64,000 nucleotides of DNA from NCBI GenBank assembly GCA_963457665.1, contig OY735209.1, positions 54,586,519 through 54,650,518 of the forward strand. Reading direction: 5' to 3'. The translations under genes were made by a program, and so were the position numbers. Positions 1 through 13,499 of this stretch are shown here, piece by piece (position 1 is the stretch's first letter; each line of letters begins with the position of its first letter). The stretch comes from Thysanoteuthis rhombus (lineage: Eukaryota > Mollusca > Cephalopoda > Oegopsida > Thysanoteuthidae). The notes below the pieces were generated by a model. That model was not told the origin of the DNA and did no database searches. It saw only the letters and a program-made list of their open reading frames with translations.

Positions 1-1000
1 GTTTTGCTGAAGTTCATGTGGTCACCAACTTTCTCACTTCCTTCATTTAGTTCGTCTAACATTATTTGGAGATAGTGAAGACGACCAGTTAACCATATCT
101 GAACTTGTGTATTCGCCGTCTATTCTGATTCCTTTGTGTTCGCAGTTTCCTTTCAAGACAGACTGTGAAGAGTTTGGATAAACTTGTCTCACGTATTTTC
201 TACTTCAAAGCAATCTGAGTTTTTATATAGTCTAACGAAGGAACTCCTCTGTCGGTAGATGTGTTGCACATATATGTGGGATCTACACCTTCTACTATTG
301 CGTCAATGACAAGGGATTTCTGCTGAGTCAAAGACCTTCCTGAGATGCTACAGCAACTTGAATTCTATATTCTGCTGCTTCCACTTTTGGTTTACTAAAT
401 GGAGATAGTCAAGTAGCTTTTTCTGAAGCCAGCTTGTTCCCGTGGTTGGTTTCCGTCAAGCGTTTAGGTGATTTGGTTGGTAATCACTTTGGTGAAGAAT
501 TTGTAGATTTAAGTGAGTAGTCTCAGCAGCCTGTAGTTGTTGAAGTTTTTTCGGGGTCCTTTATAGTATAACAGCTTTATGATTGCAGTGTTCCTATCTT
601 CTGGGATTTTACCTTATTTTAGGCATAAGTTGAAAAGAATCGCTTCGTTGAGTAAGTCGAAAAGTAGGTCAATGTTGATGTCTAGGGAACTTTCTTTTGT
701 TTGTTTGATGTCTCATTTCACTGCCTGCAGAAATCCTCGAATTGATGATTCGAGGCTTGTGTCTTCTGTTCATTTTTCTGTGGCTTTTCTTGGAGTAGAG
801 GGTTTTTTAAAAAATTGTCTTCGGGTCTCCATTCGCTTCAAGCACACTAATCTTTTTCTTTCATCCAGTACTGAGAGATTTCCCAATAGTTTTGAATCTC
901 CTACTTTCCGAAAATGCTCTCAGTGACGGCTGTTGTGTATCTTCTTTTATGTTCTCTTCGTTCCTTTTGGGTTGTTTTGTTCAGCTCTGTTGATCCAATC
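1..1000 (-). mobile_element. Decayed RTE-type LINE reverse transcriptase, cut by window edge
   Basis: Read on the minus strand in shifting frames, this stretch resembles the linker and reverse transcriptase core of an endonuclease-reverse transcriptase LINE. Recognisable pieces, in order from about 1000 down to 1, are a segment like the region before the fingers domain (about 700-560), a GKIPED-like piece near 600, the motif A region with VFDSAEIP near 320, and a MLDELNEGSEKVG piece near 30-60, where related copies have the residues after the FADD catalytic box. Stops and frameshifts occur throughout, so no protein is made. The element continues beyond base 1. The family call rests on resemblance to the better preserved copies at 6356 and 58755. 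Confidence 0.65.
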
Positions 1001-1690
1001 TTTTCAGTCGTTGTCGTTTGTGGCTTGAAGTTCCTGAGTTTTTTTTATGTTTTGTGCGCTCTTTGGCTTAAACATACCGTATGGAAGAAAAAGTAATACA
1101 TTTTCAACAGAAAAAAGAATCCTTACCCAGAATTTTTTTTTACTATTTTGTAATTTTAGATATGAAGAAATGAATTAAATCCGGAACCCTATCATTTTAT
1201 TGACTCAAATTTACATTTAGAACGGGACTATTTCAGGTCCCGTGCATATTTTTTGGTACGGAGAGAGACTAATTCTGAATCATGCGTATATTAAGGGGCC
1301 TAATTTAAACTTCAGTGTCTCCGATTGAAACCTCATACCTGGTTTATCTCTTTTAAACCTTAACCCGTCTCTGATCTGTGCCTATATTTGGAGTAGGTGT
1401 TGGAATAAGACATGGGTTGAAAGATTTTAATGTCAAGTCAGTTTGTCATTCGTGGAGACGTCACATTAAACCTTCGTCCAGGGTTACCAGAAGTCTTTTA
1501 CAGCACAAGACCAAATTTGTATGGGTCCAAATAAAGTAGCTTTAGTATCAGAATGATCAAGAAACTCAAAGTCCATCATCACATTAAACTTGCAGGGAAA
1601 AATAGTTAAAATACAAATGAGTATTTATTGATTTATCGTATCAGGTGAATTGTTATATATTATATACATTTTTTATACTATTTATCAACA
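1001..1690. other. No gene seen; AT-rich spacer
   Basis: No supported coding region or RNA gene. The sequence is AT-rich and unique by eye, and lies between the LINE remnant and the tandem SINE-like array. Confidence 0.5.
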
Positions 1691-4007
1691 TCTCAATTTT
1701 TGTCGTTTTTTATTGTAAGTAAACTTAAGCCTTTCGGCAGTAAGTGAACAAAGTAACTGGATGCAATGAAGGATAAGTTCCTGAGAAGAATATAAATTAC
1801 GACTGTCAATGCTGGAGAGAGCCTTTGTTAGCACCCAACTGCTTTTACCACTGAGCTACTGGACTATCTTGCCAGCCTGAACGTAAATCGAGTACTTAAA
1901 ACTCATTCCCTATCCCGAACCCTTCTGCACCATATTTAATAATTTCAAGTAAAGTATTACTAATCAAATGTATTTACTTCATTAGATGAAATCTTTTTAA
2001 TTATCATAATTAGTTTTCTTTTGCACCTATTAAATTTCAAACCAACTTTAAATGTTATTTATTGCAACAAAACTGAAGCCGGTTTCCCTTCAGCACTGGT
2101 CGAATAGAATCACAGCGTTGATTGCAATACAAAATAGTTTTCGGCTGATACTGTGTATGGCTCGATTAATATATGGACGCTCATTCCACTGACTTACATT
2201 TAACAGTGGCGAGTTGGAGTTCAAATCTACCACCTTCACTAAACCCTCCTCCTGGTCCCTTCTAGGCCACGTTCCTTAGTAACTGGTAGTTCAGTAAATG
2301 TACTCTAAATTTCTTTTCCTTTTTCTCTCAGATAAAGTATAATGAATCATTAGCATTTTTTAAATATCGTAACTTAATTCAGTTTCCCTTTGGAAGTGAG
2401 AGGATAAATCATCATAAATCTGCATGAAGAATGAGTACCCGGTGTGGATCGAACTCACAACACTATACTGGTGAGCGGCTCGGTCTATGCCCTATTGATC
2501 TTGCCACTGAGTAACAGGAATCAGTGGCAAGCGTGAGTATTGATTGAACCATCCCCGTTCCCGAACTCTTCTGCACCGTATTTCTTATTAAATGGTTATT
2601 CGATATCCGGAATCAATCTTATTTATTCATTCAATTCATTAGATGGAATATTTTCAATAACTTTTTTTTTTACTTTCATCTCAGTTTTGTTGCTTCTTAT
2701 CACAACTAAACTTTCCCTTCGACAGAAAGTGAATGAATTAATGGCGTAGATTTCGATAAACAATAATTACCTGGCAATAATCGAACTCACAACTCTCTAT
2801 GGTAGAGGGCCGCTTGGTAAACGCCTGAGTGATTTAACAACTGAGCTGCATGAATCAGTAGCAAGCGCAAGTCCTAATATAACATAAAATCATCTCCAAT
2901 ATTGATTTCTTCCGAGCCATGTCTCATATAAACTGACAGTTCAGTATCATTATTCAAATTTATTTATATATTTATTTGATTCATTAGATCATGTTTTCTC
3001 AATAATAATTAATAGTTTTTTGAAACTATTTAACTTCGTTTTCTTATCGCAGCTAAACTCTAGCCGGTTTTCCTTTGACAGTGATTGAATAATGCCAGAG
3101 CATGGATTGCCATAAAGAATAATTTCCAGGTGACAATCGAGGTCACGGCCCTCCATGTTGGAGTGACTCGGTTAACGACCGACCACTACAATCATCAGTA
3201 GCAAGCAGGAGTCTGAAACGAACACTTGAACTCATCCCCTATCCCGATATCTTCTGCGCCATGTTTTTCATTGACAGATGATCTAGTATTTATAACCCTA
3301 TTTAGAGGTTTTATGAGATTGAGTATTGTAAAGCGTTAACATTTTTGCTACTACTGATCTTCATCTTAATTTTTGTTACTTTTTTTATCGCAACTAAACT
3401 CAGTCAGGTTTCCTTTCGGCAGTGAGTAAATAAATTATCATTTCAGATCGGACTAAAGAATGAACTCCGAATGAGAACCAAACTCATTACACTTTACTGG
3501 AGTATGACTAAGGTAAAGTCTAACCGATTTTGTCACCGAGCTACAGGAATTAGTGGCAAGTGCGGGTCCAAATCAACCCCTAACCTGATCTCTTCTGCAC
3601 AATGTTCCATTTTAACTGGTAGTTTAGTACGAGTAATTCAATTCATTCATCGGTTCATTTATTTAATTTATCAGATGAAACATTGTCAGTCATTGATAAT
3701 AAACTTTTGCTGCTGTTTACCAAAGTTTTTTTCTGCTTCTTATTGCAACTAAACTCATGTCGGTTTCCCTTCGACTGTGAGTGAATAAATTATCATCGTA
3801 GATATGAATGAAGAATAATTTCTGGGCGACAATCGAACTCAGAACAATATGCCTGGTTAACCGCCCGACTGTTATTGCAACTGAGCTACAGGAACCAGTG
3901 GCAGTTCAGTATCCGTAATCAGATTTATCTATCTATATTATTGGATGAAGTTTTGTAAATCATTGAACTGTTTGCTATTTTTGATCACAGTTTTGGTTGC
4001 TTTTATA
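1690..4007 (-). repeat. Tandem array of tRNA-derived SINE-like units (~300-356 bp)
   Basis: About seven diverged units follow each other. A landmark containing TTTCCCTTCGGCAGTGAG recurs near 1732, 2083, 2383, 2712, 3068, 3407 and 3760, giving spacings of 351, 300, 329, 356, 339 and 353 bases. On the minus strand several units contain a tRNA-like segment: an A box such as TAGCTCAGTGG (about 1849-1859, with good matches near 3538 and 3884) followed by a B box such as GAGTTCGATTGTC (about 3829-3841 and 3126). This is the arrangement of Pol III-transcribed tRNA-derived SINEs, which are well known in cephalopods (OK, OR1 and OR2 families). The tandem arrangement is unusual for a SINE. No unit is an intact tRNA gene, since the cloverleaf arms do not pair fully. 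Confidence 0.65.
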
Positions 4008-4845
4008 AGAGTATACAAGTATGCAAGTTGCGCATCAATGATCAACCTCCCCTTTTTCGGGCCTTGTCTTCGGGATCAAAGTGTAGTATCTGTTCCACGG
4101 CATAGACCGAGGCGCAGCTACTGACACTTGCCAGTCGAAAGATTATGTGTGGGTTGACATCAAAGACCGAGTGCGCCGGTGCAAGCGTTGGCCAATGAAG
4201 TTTGACTGAGGCTGCGTTTGCTACGCGCGTTGGGAGGCCTTTGGACTCGTCCTTGGGCTCTCCCATTAATACTCGACCCAGCTACGGGGTCTCTGTTCCC
4301 CCGGAGCAGCACTGCTCCATTGCATTTAAAGGAGCAGGTCCCCTGGTGGATACTTTCGTGGCGGAGGTTGTTGTAGCTTCTACGGTCGCTTGGCAATCGA
4401 AGTCACGTTGGCTGGAGCCATTTTTGGAAGAGTTGCTCATATTTTCCCCACATTAAGCCCAACTCTGTGTCAAATAATGCTGTGGTGGGACAGTGATTAA
4501 ATAGATGCTCAAACTTACATGGAGAAACCACAAGACAGTACAGCATATAAGGGAGAAAACGGGTGTCTGTGACATCCTAGAAACTACTAAAAAACTCAAA
4601 TGGTAATGGGCAGGCTATGTTGCAAGAATGAAAGATAACCGATGGACATCACGTCCCACAACAAGGATTCCCAGAGATCACATAAGGAAACGAGGCCGAT
4701 AGAACACAAGATGGAGAGATGAACTGGACAGATTCAGGGATTACTGGCTCTGCGACGTCCATGATAGAGAATTGTGGTAAATCCCGGGGAAGGTCTATGT
4801 CCAATGACGGACGTTAAAAGAATGATGATGATGATGATGACAATG
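4008..4845 (+). mobile_element. Composite non-autonomous element: GC-rich head plus RTE LINE 3' end
   Basis: This block interrupts one tandem unit: the unit text breaks off after about 4007 and resumes at about 4846. Bases 4040-4460 are much richer in G+C than the surroundings and match nothing I recognise. From about 4510 the plus strand decodes, with stops, to the carboxy end of an RTE-type polymerase: WAGYVARM, DNRWTSRPTT, IPRDHIRKRGR, TRWRDELDRFR and GKVYVQ, followed by a short GAT-repeat tail at 4826-4844. The simplest reading is one insertion with an unrelated 5' head and a LINE-derived tail used for retrotransposition. Two separate insertions are also possible. Confidence 0.55.
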
Positions 4846-6355
4846 AAACTCATTTCAATTTATGTTCAGTTGTGAGTATGTAGATACACAGTAAGGATTG
4901 CAATAAAGAATAAGCTTGACTGTGCTTGGCTCAAGTTCCCTTGCTTCATTAAAATCTTAATTGTATAGAAGTTGAATGAAACAATTCATTTTTCAATACA
5001 ATATCATTGTAAAACAACGTGTCCAATGCCCTGATTTGGGCTTTCGAAGTGGAAATGACTCCATCAGTTTTTGCCTACGTCGCTGGGTCACTGTCCTTTG
5101 TAAATGATATCAGTGGTTTTTAGTCATAGTAATCGGTCATCTATCAATGTTTTTACAAACGAAAAATACAGTATAAACTCGATTGTAGGGGTTCGATAAA
5201 AGAAAGAGAGAAAACGTCCACAAAGCCTAATGGTTAATCAGCCATTGGCATCGAAAGCAAGAAAGGAATAAAGGAAAAATGCGTACTCAGCCTAATGGTA
5301 AATTCACCATATTCGAAAGCAATGAAGAAAGAAAAGTGTCAATCCGACCCCACTCATTCGATTCTAGTGGTTAATAGCTGGACTCCTGTAATCTCTGACC
5401 CATGAACGTTTTGATGAATAGTGTAAGTTATTTTTGATTATAAATGATATCATGGCTTTTAATAACATTTGAGAGCATAGTAGTTTTTACAAAAAACAAA
5501 ACCAAATATTTATTTACTCCACAGTTATTATTTTTTGCTACTATTTATCTCCATCTTAATTGGTGTTGCTTTTTATCGCAACTAAAGAATGAAGACAAAC
5601 ATAATAATAGTAGAAATCAGTATTGACGATTAGTAATACTCCATGTGCAAAAATAAATGAAAATCTTTTTTAAAACAAAAAGCCTATATGTGGTAGAAGT
5701 AATGATTACAGGAAATCCTCTCGTTGACTAAACTGAACGTAACTACCAATGATCTACTTAGAAATCGGGACTAATATACCTTTTTGAATCGATTTTTTGA
5801 ATCAATCAAAATCATTTCAATGAGAACAAAACATTTACTGTATGAGAAAATCAACATGTCTAACTTGACTTTCGTTCAAACGAATGGCTATCGACTTCAT
5901 TCAGACATGACGTCACTGCATCTCTCTTTTTGTATCCATTCTTTGAAAAAATCAATGCTGAAATCGAAATGTCTTAAATTTGAAAGTCTGACTTATTGCG
6001 ATAATAAACTCAACTGTCGGAGATTGACAATGATTTAAAGGTGAGAATCGAATTCACAACACTATGCTATTGCGAGGCTAAATTAATGACCAACCACTGT
6101 AAATATCGAGCAATGCAAATCCAAATAATTTTTTAAAACTTATCCCCCATCTTGATTTCTTCTGCAACCATTATTAAATCGTTGGTCAGTATCGCTGATC
6201 CTAAATTTTTTGCCACTCCTTATGTTCATTCAATTCATGTTTCTCTCTATTGTAACTAGACTCGGGCCGGTTTCCTTTTGGCAGTGAGTAAAAAAAAAAA
6301 ATACCAGCATAGATCGGAATGAAGAATAAGTTCCGGTTGAGAATCAAACTCATGA
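4846..6355 (-). repeat. Broken continuation of the SINE-like array
   Basis: Array units resume after the insertion. Parts of units are visible at 4850-4920, 5510-5590 and 5990-6355, including the landmark at about 6264 and B-box-like text near 6045 and 6345. In between, about 5205-5420, is a second SINE-like segment with two copies of a GCCTAATGGT motif and a tRNA-like TAGTGGTTAATAGCTGGACT stretch near 5364-5384. A related sequence on the opposite strand lies at 7905-8050. The rest is AT-rich with no gene. Confidence 0.45.
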
Positions 6356-7160
6356 ATAAAAAGATTTATTTACAGCAATCCTTAAAAGCATCTTTCAGAA
6401 AACTGACTTGGGGGGAATGGAAATAAACATAGACGAAGAATATTTAAACCACTTAAGATTTGACGATATCATTTCCATGATGTCAGAAACATCGGAAAAA
6501 TTGCAAAAAATATTGATTTATCTGAATAGTGAAAGTAAGGATGTAGGCTTAAAGATGGACTGGAGCAAGACCAAAGTAATGTTCAACGATTGAATCCCCC
6601 AAAAGACCATAAGAATAGAAGGCAAGGCTTTACAAGAAGATAATGAATTATTTCACCTGGGACAGGTGATGAAAGACTGATTTTTATCGAAATCATTTGA
6701 TATGAAAAGGGACATATTAGAAAGGACCATTCCGATATGTGTAGAGTACTCAATGAATGTATTATACCAGCAATGACTTACAGATTTTACACATTGAACT
6801 CAACAGAGTGAACTGAAAACAGAGATCCATTGGAAGAGCAATGCTGTGGATAACCTTAAGAGATAGGGAAAGATTGAAATATCAGTGGGAGAACTAGTGT
6901 GAAAGATATCATATGAATAATTAAACATCAAAAATAGAGATAAACTAGACACTTAGTAAGACGTGATGATAACGGAGTTGGCAAAAAGAATACCTAATTG
7001 GTGCCAATAGGACAGTAATCGCAGTAGGAAAAGACCAAATACAAGGAAGTGGGATGAGATAGGAAGGTTTGATGGTAAGATTTTCTAATGATAGCACATT
7101 TGCGGTCGTCATTCGTCCAGCAAAGAAGTTATAGCGATTGCTGTTGATAATAATGATGAA
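6356..7160 (+). mobile_element. RTE-type LINE remnant, reverse transcriptase and C-terminal part
   Basis: The plus strand decodes to a recognisable RTE-type endonuclease-reverse transcriptase fragment. It has YLNHLRFDDII at the catalytic box (FADD decayed to FDD, near 6447-6480), then LNSESKDVGLKMDWSKTKVM (6520-6580), QKTIRIEGKALQE, and a carboxy end resembling RDDNRWAKRI and RSRGRPNTRWADEI (6960-7065). Reading frames shift and contain stops. The left edge near 6356 abuts a SINE-like unit, so the copy is 5' truncated. The sequence from 7090 to 7158 ends in GATAATAATGATGA, the type of tail used by RTE elements. Same family as 58755-60240. Confidence 0.75.
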
Positions 7161-9849
7161 AATTTGGAATGGAAATGTTATATAACATACTTATATTCAC
7201 CTATAAACTGTTAAGAATTTAATCAATATATAAATAAGCGTGCCTAGAAAATATTTCATTGAATTTTTCCAAATTTCGACGAATAAAACAAAATTTGTAG
7301 TTTCAAATTTTTTTCTGCACAAGTGATTAAATTATGGAAAAAATGAAAACAGCCAGGCATTCAATTTTCTTTCTTTCTCTCACTATCTTCACTTTAACTC
7401 CGCCACTTCATTTTTTCACCCTTTTCTTTGTCTATCTTTACTCTCTTCTTTATGTCTTTCTCACTTTTATGTAATGGCGATACCGTTTTCATATCGTGTC
7501 CATTTTTCTCTTTTCTTTCTCTCTTTCTTCTTTTTTGCTTAAACTGCGTCTGTGACGTAACTATTCCCCTTCTCTCTTTCCACATTTCTTTCATATAATT
7601 CATCTCCCTGCCTTCCTCTATTCGTGATGTTTTTAAATCCATACTCTACCTTTTTCTGTCTCTCTTTACTTTCATTTCTCGAGAGTTCTGTGGAAGTGGT
7701 TGATAAGCAAATAATTATACAGATGATAATAGTATTCTGGGATAATACCTTAGTAATTGTCTCCTGTACCAGGTTCTAACACATGTCAATCGCTTCGCAT
7801 CTTGTTCTGCGATCAGATGATATTGCATACAGATCTACATCAGAGTTGTAAATAATTCTTTTTTCGCTTTTTTAATGTGAAACAATGGTAGAAGGCGTTC
7901 AGTTTTAACCAGCACACCTTGGGATCGAATCCATCCAGGAGTGACACTTTTTTTCTTTCTTTCTTGTTTATTTTTTGAGGACAGTGGCAGATTTACCATT
8001 AGGCTTAGTGGGCCTTTTCTGTCTTTCTTTTGCCAAACTCCTACTTTTTGGTTTGAATTTATTTTACATGTAACAACAACAATGAATGACGGATGACAAT
8101 GACTGAAAAACAATGACAATATGATGTACGCAAAAACTGATGACGAATCCAATTCCATTTCTAAAGCCCAATTCAGATCGACTTGTTTTGCAAGTTCGCA
8201 AATCCAATTTACAGTGAACACTGATAAAGGAGTTGAAATGGGACACGTAGTTTTGGAACAATGCTGTACAGAAAAAATGATTTGAATACATTTGGACTTT
8301 AATGAAGTGAGCGATTTTGACCCTAGAGCTGCCAATTTTGCAATACATTTGCTGAAGTGAAATAAAGGAGAATAAAAAGAAGTACAGACTAAAAAACGTT
8401 AAGGTCCTCCGCTCCAGCCCACAATTTTTCGAGTACAAGTGGTAAATTGAAAGAAAAAAATAGTCTTGTATGGTGTGAATTGTTCAAATTTCATTATTTT
8501 CCAATTTCGAAATTCCACCGTTATTTTTCATTGCTTTTTTCATACATTCTTCGTTTATAGACTGGTGCATCCATCGTAACTTTGTTGATTTGGTTTGTTT
8601 TACACTGTGTTTGCAGAAAGGAAGTAAAAATCTGGTAAACAATCTGTGTTATTTTTTTTATGCAGAATAATATCGAAACCATACAATGTCAACGCTTTTG
8701 TTTCGAACCCAAAACACCTTGGAAAGTGAGGAACGAACAAAGAATATTTTCTATTACAGTTGCTTGATGTCGGTAGACAGAGACTCATAATTGACCCATG
8801 TTTTGTATCTTTTGAAATGATCTATCAAAACCCAACGAGAGAAAATAAGGGCTATTTTAAGACAGAAGGGCTTTCTAAATATAGGAAGATGAACATAATA
8901 TTTCCAACAGAATTTGTATCGTAAAACAAAAAATGCAAATGGAAGTTTGTGAAGTACCAAAAGTAAGTACAATTACCACCTTGTCATTCACTAGAACATC
9001 CTTGTCTCTTAACATTAAATTTCTATGCGACGAGATTTTTTCAACTCTTTGTCTATTCAAAAAGCTTCATGGTACAAGGACACTGCTTAGGATTATAATC
9101 TGAGATATTAAACAAGTCATTGATTTGACACTAATTTGGTACAAAACTGCTAAAAATTATATATCAAGAAGAGACAAACATTTCCGCTCTCTTAGCTGTT
9201 CAAATCTTTCTGAAAATCTTTTGGCTTCATGATTATCTAATAAATATAAGCAAATATTGCAATCTTCATCTCCTATTTTTTTGAGTCCATTGACCTGATT
9301 TATTAAAGCACAGCTCTGAAAATGTGTAAATATGATGATCCATAAACCAAACAAAACGAATAACCTAATTGCCGAAGAAAAACATAAATCGTGATGGTGT
9401 TAAGAAGCTAGAAGAATCTGTCAAACCTAATATTATTCTAATCTGTAGAAGCGTATAATCAATTATAGACAACGGATTTTCTTTTCTAATAAGTTCAGGT
9501 TAATTGAACATACCAAACATTATGGATTTATTGCCTTTGCTAAACTTTTCAGCTTGGTGATTTGTTTGTGGTTTTCTTTCTCAGATGCGACTGCCTTGTT
9601 CGATAAGGAATTAACTCAGCTTAGTCTTACACAAGGCCATAATGGCAGAGATTCCAAAAGTGAACGAGCACATTAAAGGCTTGTGAAAAGAATTTAATCC
9701 TTCTCCATAGATAACTACTATTATTATCTTTTACTGATGGTAATTCAGTTCTGTAGCAGCTCCTTTTTTTCGTTAAGATTGTAATAAAATAATCAGATAT
9801 TAGCTTTTAATGGTTTAAACATCATGCGTTTTCTGTGCCTTAAATAGTC
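7161..9849. other. No gene seen; two SINE-like fragments
   Basis: No supported gene. A tRNA-derived SINE-like fragment lies at about 7905-8050 on the minus strand, with GGATTCGATCCC as a B-box-like site and a copy of the GCCTAATGGTAAA motif also seen near 5310. A second lies at about 8640-8790 on the minus strand, with GGGTTCGAAAC as the B-box-like site. 7370-7660 is a CT-rich strand-biased tract. The rest is AT-rich. Confidence 0.4.
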
Positions 9850-10100
9850 TGTCCAACGTGTGTTTTCCGATGTCTGAGAATGCCCCCATCCCCAAGTTGC
9901 TAATACGTCTGCCACAACTTGGCCATTGAGTAAATCACTGATACTAGGTTTTCATAACCATACCGTAGTTTTCTCCAAGCCTTATGGATTCAAAGTATTC
10001 CAGTCAGCTCCGCTTCATTAACACCGACTGCAACTAATTGACACCGTGCTCCTACCTTTTGCTTAGGAGCTATCTTCTATCATCCTCTTCTACTTCGTTA
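9850..10100 (-). pseudogene. Possible RNase H-like retroelement remnant
   Basis: On the minus strand a TDGSA-like motif (decayed, near 10115) is followed by an EAELTGI-like piece (decayed, near 10015) and a VVADVLATWGWGH stretch near 9880. A TDGSA start and an E-A-L helix are typical of RNase H domains in retroelements. Frames are broken and the match is weak. The flanking 10100-10620 has no clear domain but may belong to the same element. Confidence 0.25.
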
Positions 10101-10639
10101 CAAGTTTATGCCGACCCATCTATCACAGATCCAATCTCTTAATCTAAACAGGTCTCTTCTTTTCATGATTGTATTGTTCCTTTATATGTATTCTCTTCAG
10201 TCCTGTAGTGTGATAAATGTCAATACATCAAATTTACGTTCTATTTTTTCGTCAAAATACTCATATGTATCTTCATTGCAACCATTCTGACTTTGTTTAA
10301 TCTGTGCATCCACACTCATATCTGGAGCACATTATCTCCCTTCTGTCATGGCAACTATCATCTCCTTTTCTCTTTCAAACCATTGGAAGCATAATCCATT
10401 TTCTTCAACAACTACATATTCTCGTTGCTGTGTGGAACTCCTTCATTACTCCCCCTCACTCATTCAAGGAAGCACCTATAACTGGTAGATTTCCAATATA
10501 TATAGATACCATAGTATTTATATCTGATGACTGCAAGAATTATATGGATCCAACTCTGCTATGTTTCGATACAAAGCCAATAACTACACTGTGAGGCTGG
10601 ATATATGTCCAACACTCAGTTTAAAAAAAAAATTCAATA

Positions 10640-11299
10640 TAATTCTGAGTTGAAAATTTCCTCCTGAAAGAATCATCGTTATCCCATTTTTCTGAATTTG
10701 ATTCGTGGCCAGATTACCTACCAAAACTCCTTCTCAAGTCTCATCTTCAGTTGCTTGCTTATTATACAAGGGTAGATAAACACGTCTGTAGCGTGATGCG
10801 ATTGTCTGATAAATTTTGATATGAATTCTTCGTTCTATAATGTTCGTATAGTAGACAAGCGATTGAGATTCGGAAAAGAGAAAGATATTTAGCTTACACT
10901 ATGTAAGCTAAACAATTTTCTTAGCTTTAAGCTACGGATTTATTGATGGATGTACGTACAGGTTTACACCGCTTTTCAAATTTTTGCTTTACGCCACTTG
11001 TTCGCTTTTACAAAGAAATCGAGAAGCCAAGATTGCATTCAGATTTTGTTTTGCAGTGATCCATTATGGAATCTATCGAAAGACGAAGGATAGAAAGAAA
11101 GGAAGGAGGAAATAGAAAACAAAAGAACAATGGACAGAGAAAAACAAAGAAATGGAAGGAAAGTCAACGAATGCGTGAAAAAAAAAAGGGTTGGAAGATA
11201 GGGAGGAAAAAGGGGCCTTGAACAGAGAGGCTATGATAGCAGAAACGAAAAATATTGCCCGAGGTGTAAAATAATTCATTGGGAAAATGAAATATATAT

Positions 11300-11369
<70 letters not shown>

Positions 11370-13270
11370 ATACATTGGTTTTAAAAACTGTATAGTCTAC
11401 TTCCTTCATTTTTTGAACTTTTTATCTTTTTCTAGAATTTGTTAAAAAAATTTATGTGACCTAGTGTGATGTATAAACAGAAAAAACAAATTCCACTCTC
11501 TTTGCCCTTTTCAGTATCCTTTAGTTTCATGAACGCCAATGGACGATACAAATTTTCTCAGGATAGATGAAAACTTTTGACCATCGTAGAAATGTTTCCG
11601 TCGCAGTTAAAAAGACGAAATATTTTTTAAAAAGCATAAAAATGAAGGCAAAAGCTTAAAGGAAAAAGAACAGTCGAGAAAATCCAAGGAAATGAAGCTA
11701 ACTAACCAGAAATTGATGAGTTTAATGAGTTTTTTGGAGCGCAGTCTGTTGATCCCTAGTGGCTCAAGAGACTCGTATAAGGAGCATGCGAAAGGAAAAT
11801 CATTTCGAGACGGATTTGGTGAACGTATCAAAATCTCTAGTAGAAGAAAATAATAAAAAAAACAGGATAAAACTCTAAAGCTATCAGACAAAACTATTGC
11901 TTCTCATTTTTAGATGATTTTCTGCACCCGTAACCATAAAAATTCATCGTTGAAATAAACTGGATACAGAGGCAGGTATGAAACCGTCTGTCTATCATTA
12001 AATCAGAATTTTGAACATTTTACTCCAACTTGCTGACTTTTCATTCATTTCAAGTGGAGAGAAAGAAAAGCAGAAATAGAAGGTAGGACGAATACAACGA
12101 AGAGAAAAATAAAATGATTTTCAATGCAGGAAACATGAAGCATAACTGAAAATTGGATCTTCATTTCGGTGTCAGAAAGATAAGTAGCTTTTTTTTTGTA
12201 TCTTGAGTTTAATCGGAGTTTGTATTCAAAAGATAACCAAGTCAGTTGCGAAGGAAGCGACATTTAGTTGTCAATAAATCGGAGGCAAAATAGACTTCGT
12301 ACCGTATGGAGCTTAATGCTTTGTATATATCAATATCAACAACGCATGCAATCGATAAGTATGGAAACACAGAAACGCTAAAACATGCATATCGTATATT
12401 GGGTGAAATGATTGTCTAATCCGAAACTTTATTGCCTTTGTTCCACTCAATCATAAGTATTTCCTAACTATTAAAACTGCATCAAAAATTATTTTTGTAA
12501 AATGACATGTATGGGAAATATTACTTGAGCTGCTGTGAGTCCGTCTGACATTGACTACAACGTAACAGTTTGGCCAAAGACACCCATCAACTGATGAAAT
12601 TGCAAATGATACATAGTCACACTATTTTCCCCCCATTTTTGTTCAAACCGAGAAGTATATGCTATAGTTTTGAGTTGTATGAATATTTTAGATGAAAAAA
12701 TTCACATTATTAAGAATAGACTAGTTTATGGAGATAATAATCTGAATAATTAATTAAATTTCTTTGTTTTAGTTCTTAGTCTGACAGTTGATTGAATAAT
12801 TGTCCAAGACAATTCGTAGATGGTGATGAATACACAAGTACATCCTGGTCTAATTTGTTTTTATATATCTTCAGCAGTTTAACTTTCAAACATATTTTTT
12901 GGTTCTGAGTATGAAGATTGTGACACAAAACGGTTAAACAGCATTGAATATACTTTATTCGCAACAACAAACGAACTCCCACCGTGCGCTCACCTGTTCT
13001 GAATTTTAAAAGTCTTACCTGAATATTCTGTACAATATGAGGGTTGATGAGGATTCTTTAATCGGATATTTCATTTTATTCTCAAATATTTTGTTTTATT
13101 TTTAAAAAGCATTTTTCTGTTTAAAATATTCTTTAAATTGGTATATGTGAAGTATAGTCAAATACATGGTCAAAGATAAGATGTTTCAGACGCCAAGAGG
13201 GCGATAGAAATATCTCAAGTAGATTTATTGACAAGATAACTTGGTTGCTTGAAACCTTCGCAACTAAATA
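10640..13270. other. No gene seen
   Basis: AT-rich sequence without supported genes. It contains a long AT dinucleotide repeat at 11292-11362 beside a purine-rich tract (11080-11220). Open frames in this stretch are short and show no protein-like pattern. Confidence 0.5.
11292..11362. repeat. AT dinucleotide microsatellite
   Basis: About 35 AT units with one interruption. Confidence 0.95.
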
Positions 13271-13499
13271 GTCACTTAATGGAAAAGACATCGGAGGAAA
13301 GAAAAAAAAAAGGGCTTACTAAAAAGAGACAGTGTATAAGAATTCTTACGGCGAAAGTAAGAAAAACTGACTGTAAGTTTAGTTGTGAGAGAAACGAAAG
13401 GAAGCAGGAGGAAAACTGAAGATGACAGGGTCGATGATCATTCAGTTCATGTAGAAGAATAATGTAAGTTAATTCAGTAAAAGAGATAACAAAAGAAAA

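Noticed and set aside
1690-4007. Genuine tRNA genes
   Set aside because: A and B boxes are present but the acceptor, anticodon and T arms do not pair consistently. The units are SINE-like.
1690-4007. CRISPR array, because of regular repeats
   Set aside because: The repeats are long, diverged and tRNA-like, there are no short spacers, and the DNA is clearly from an animal.
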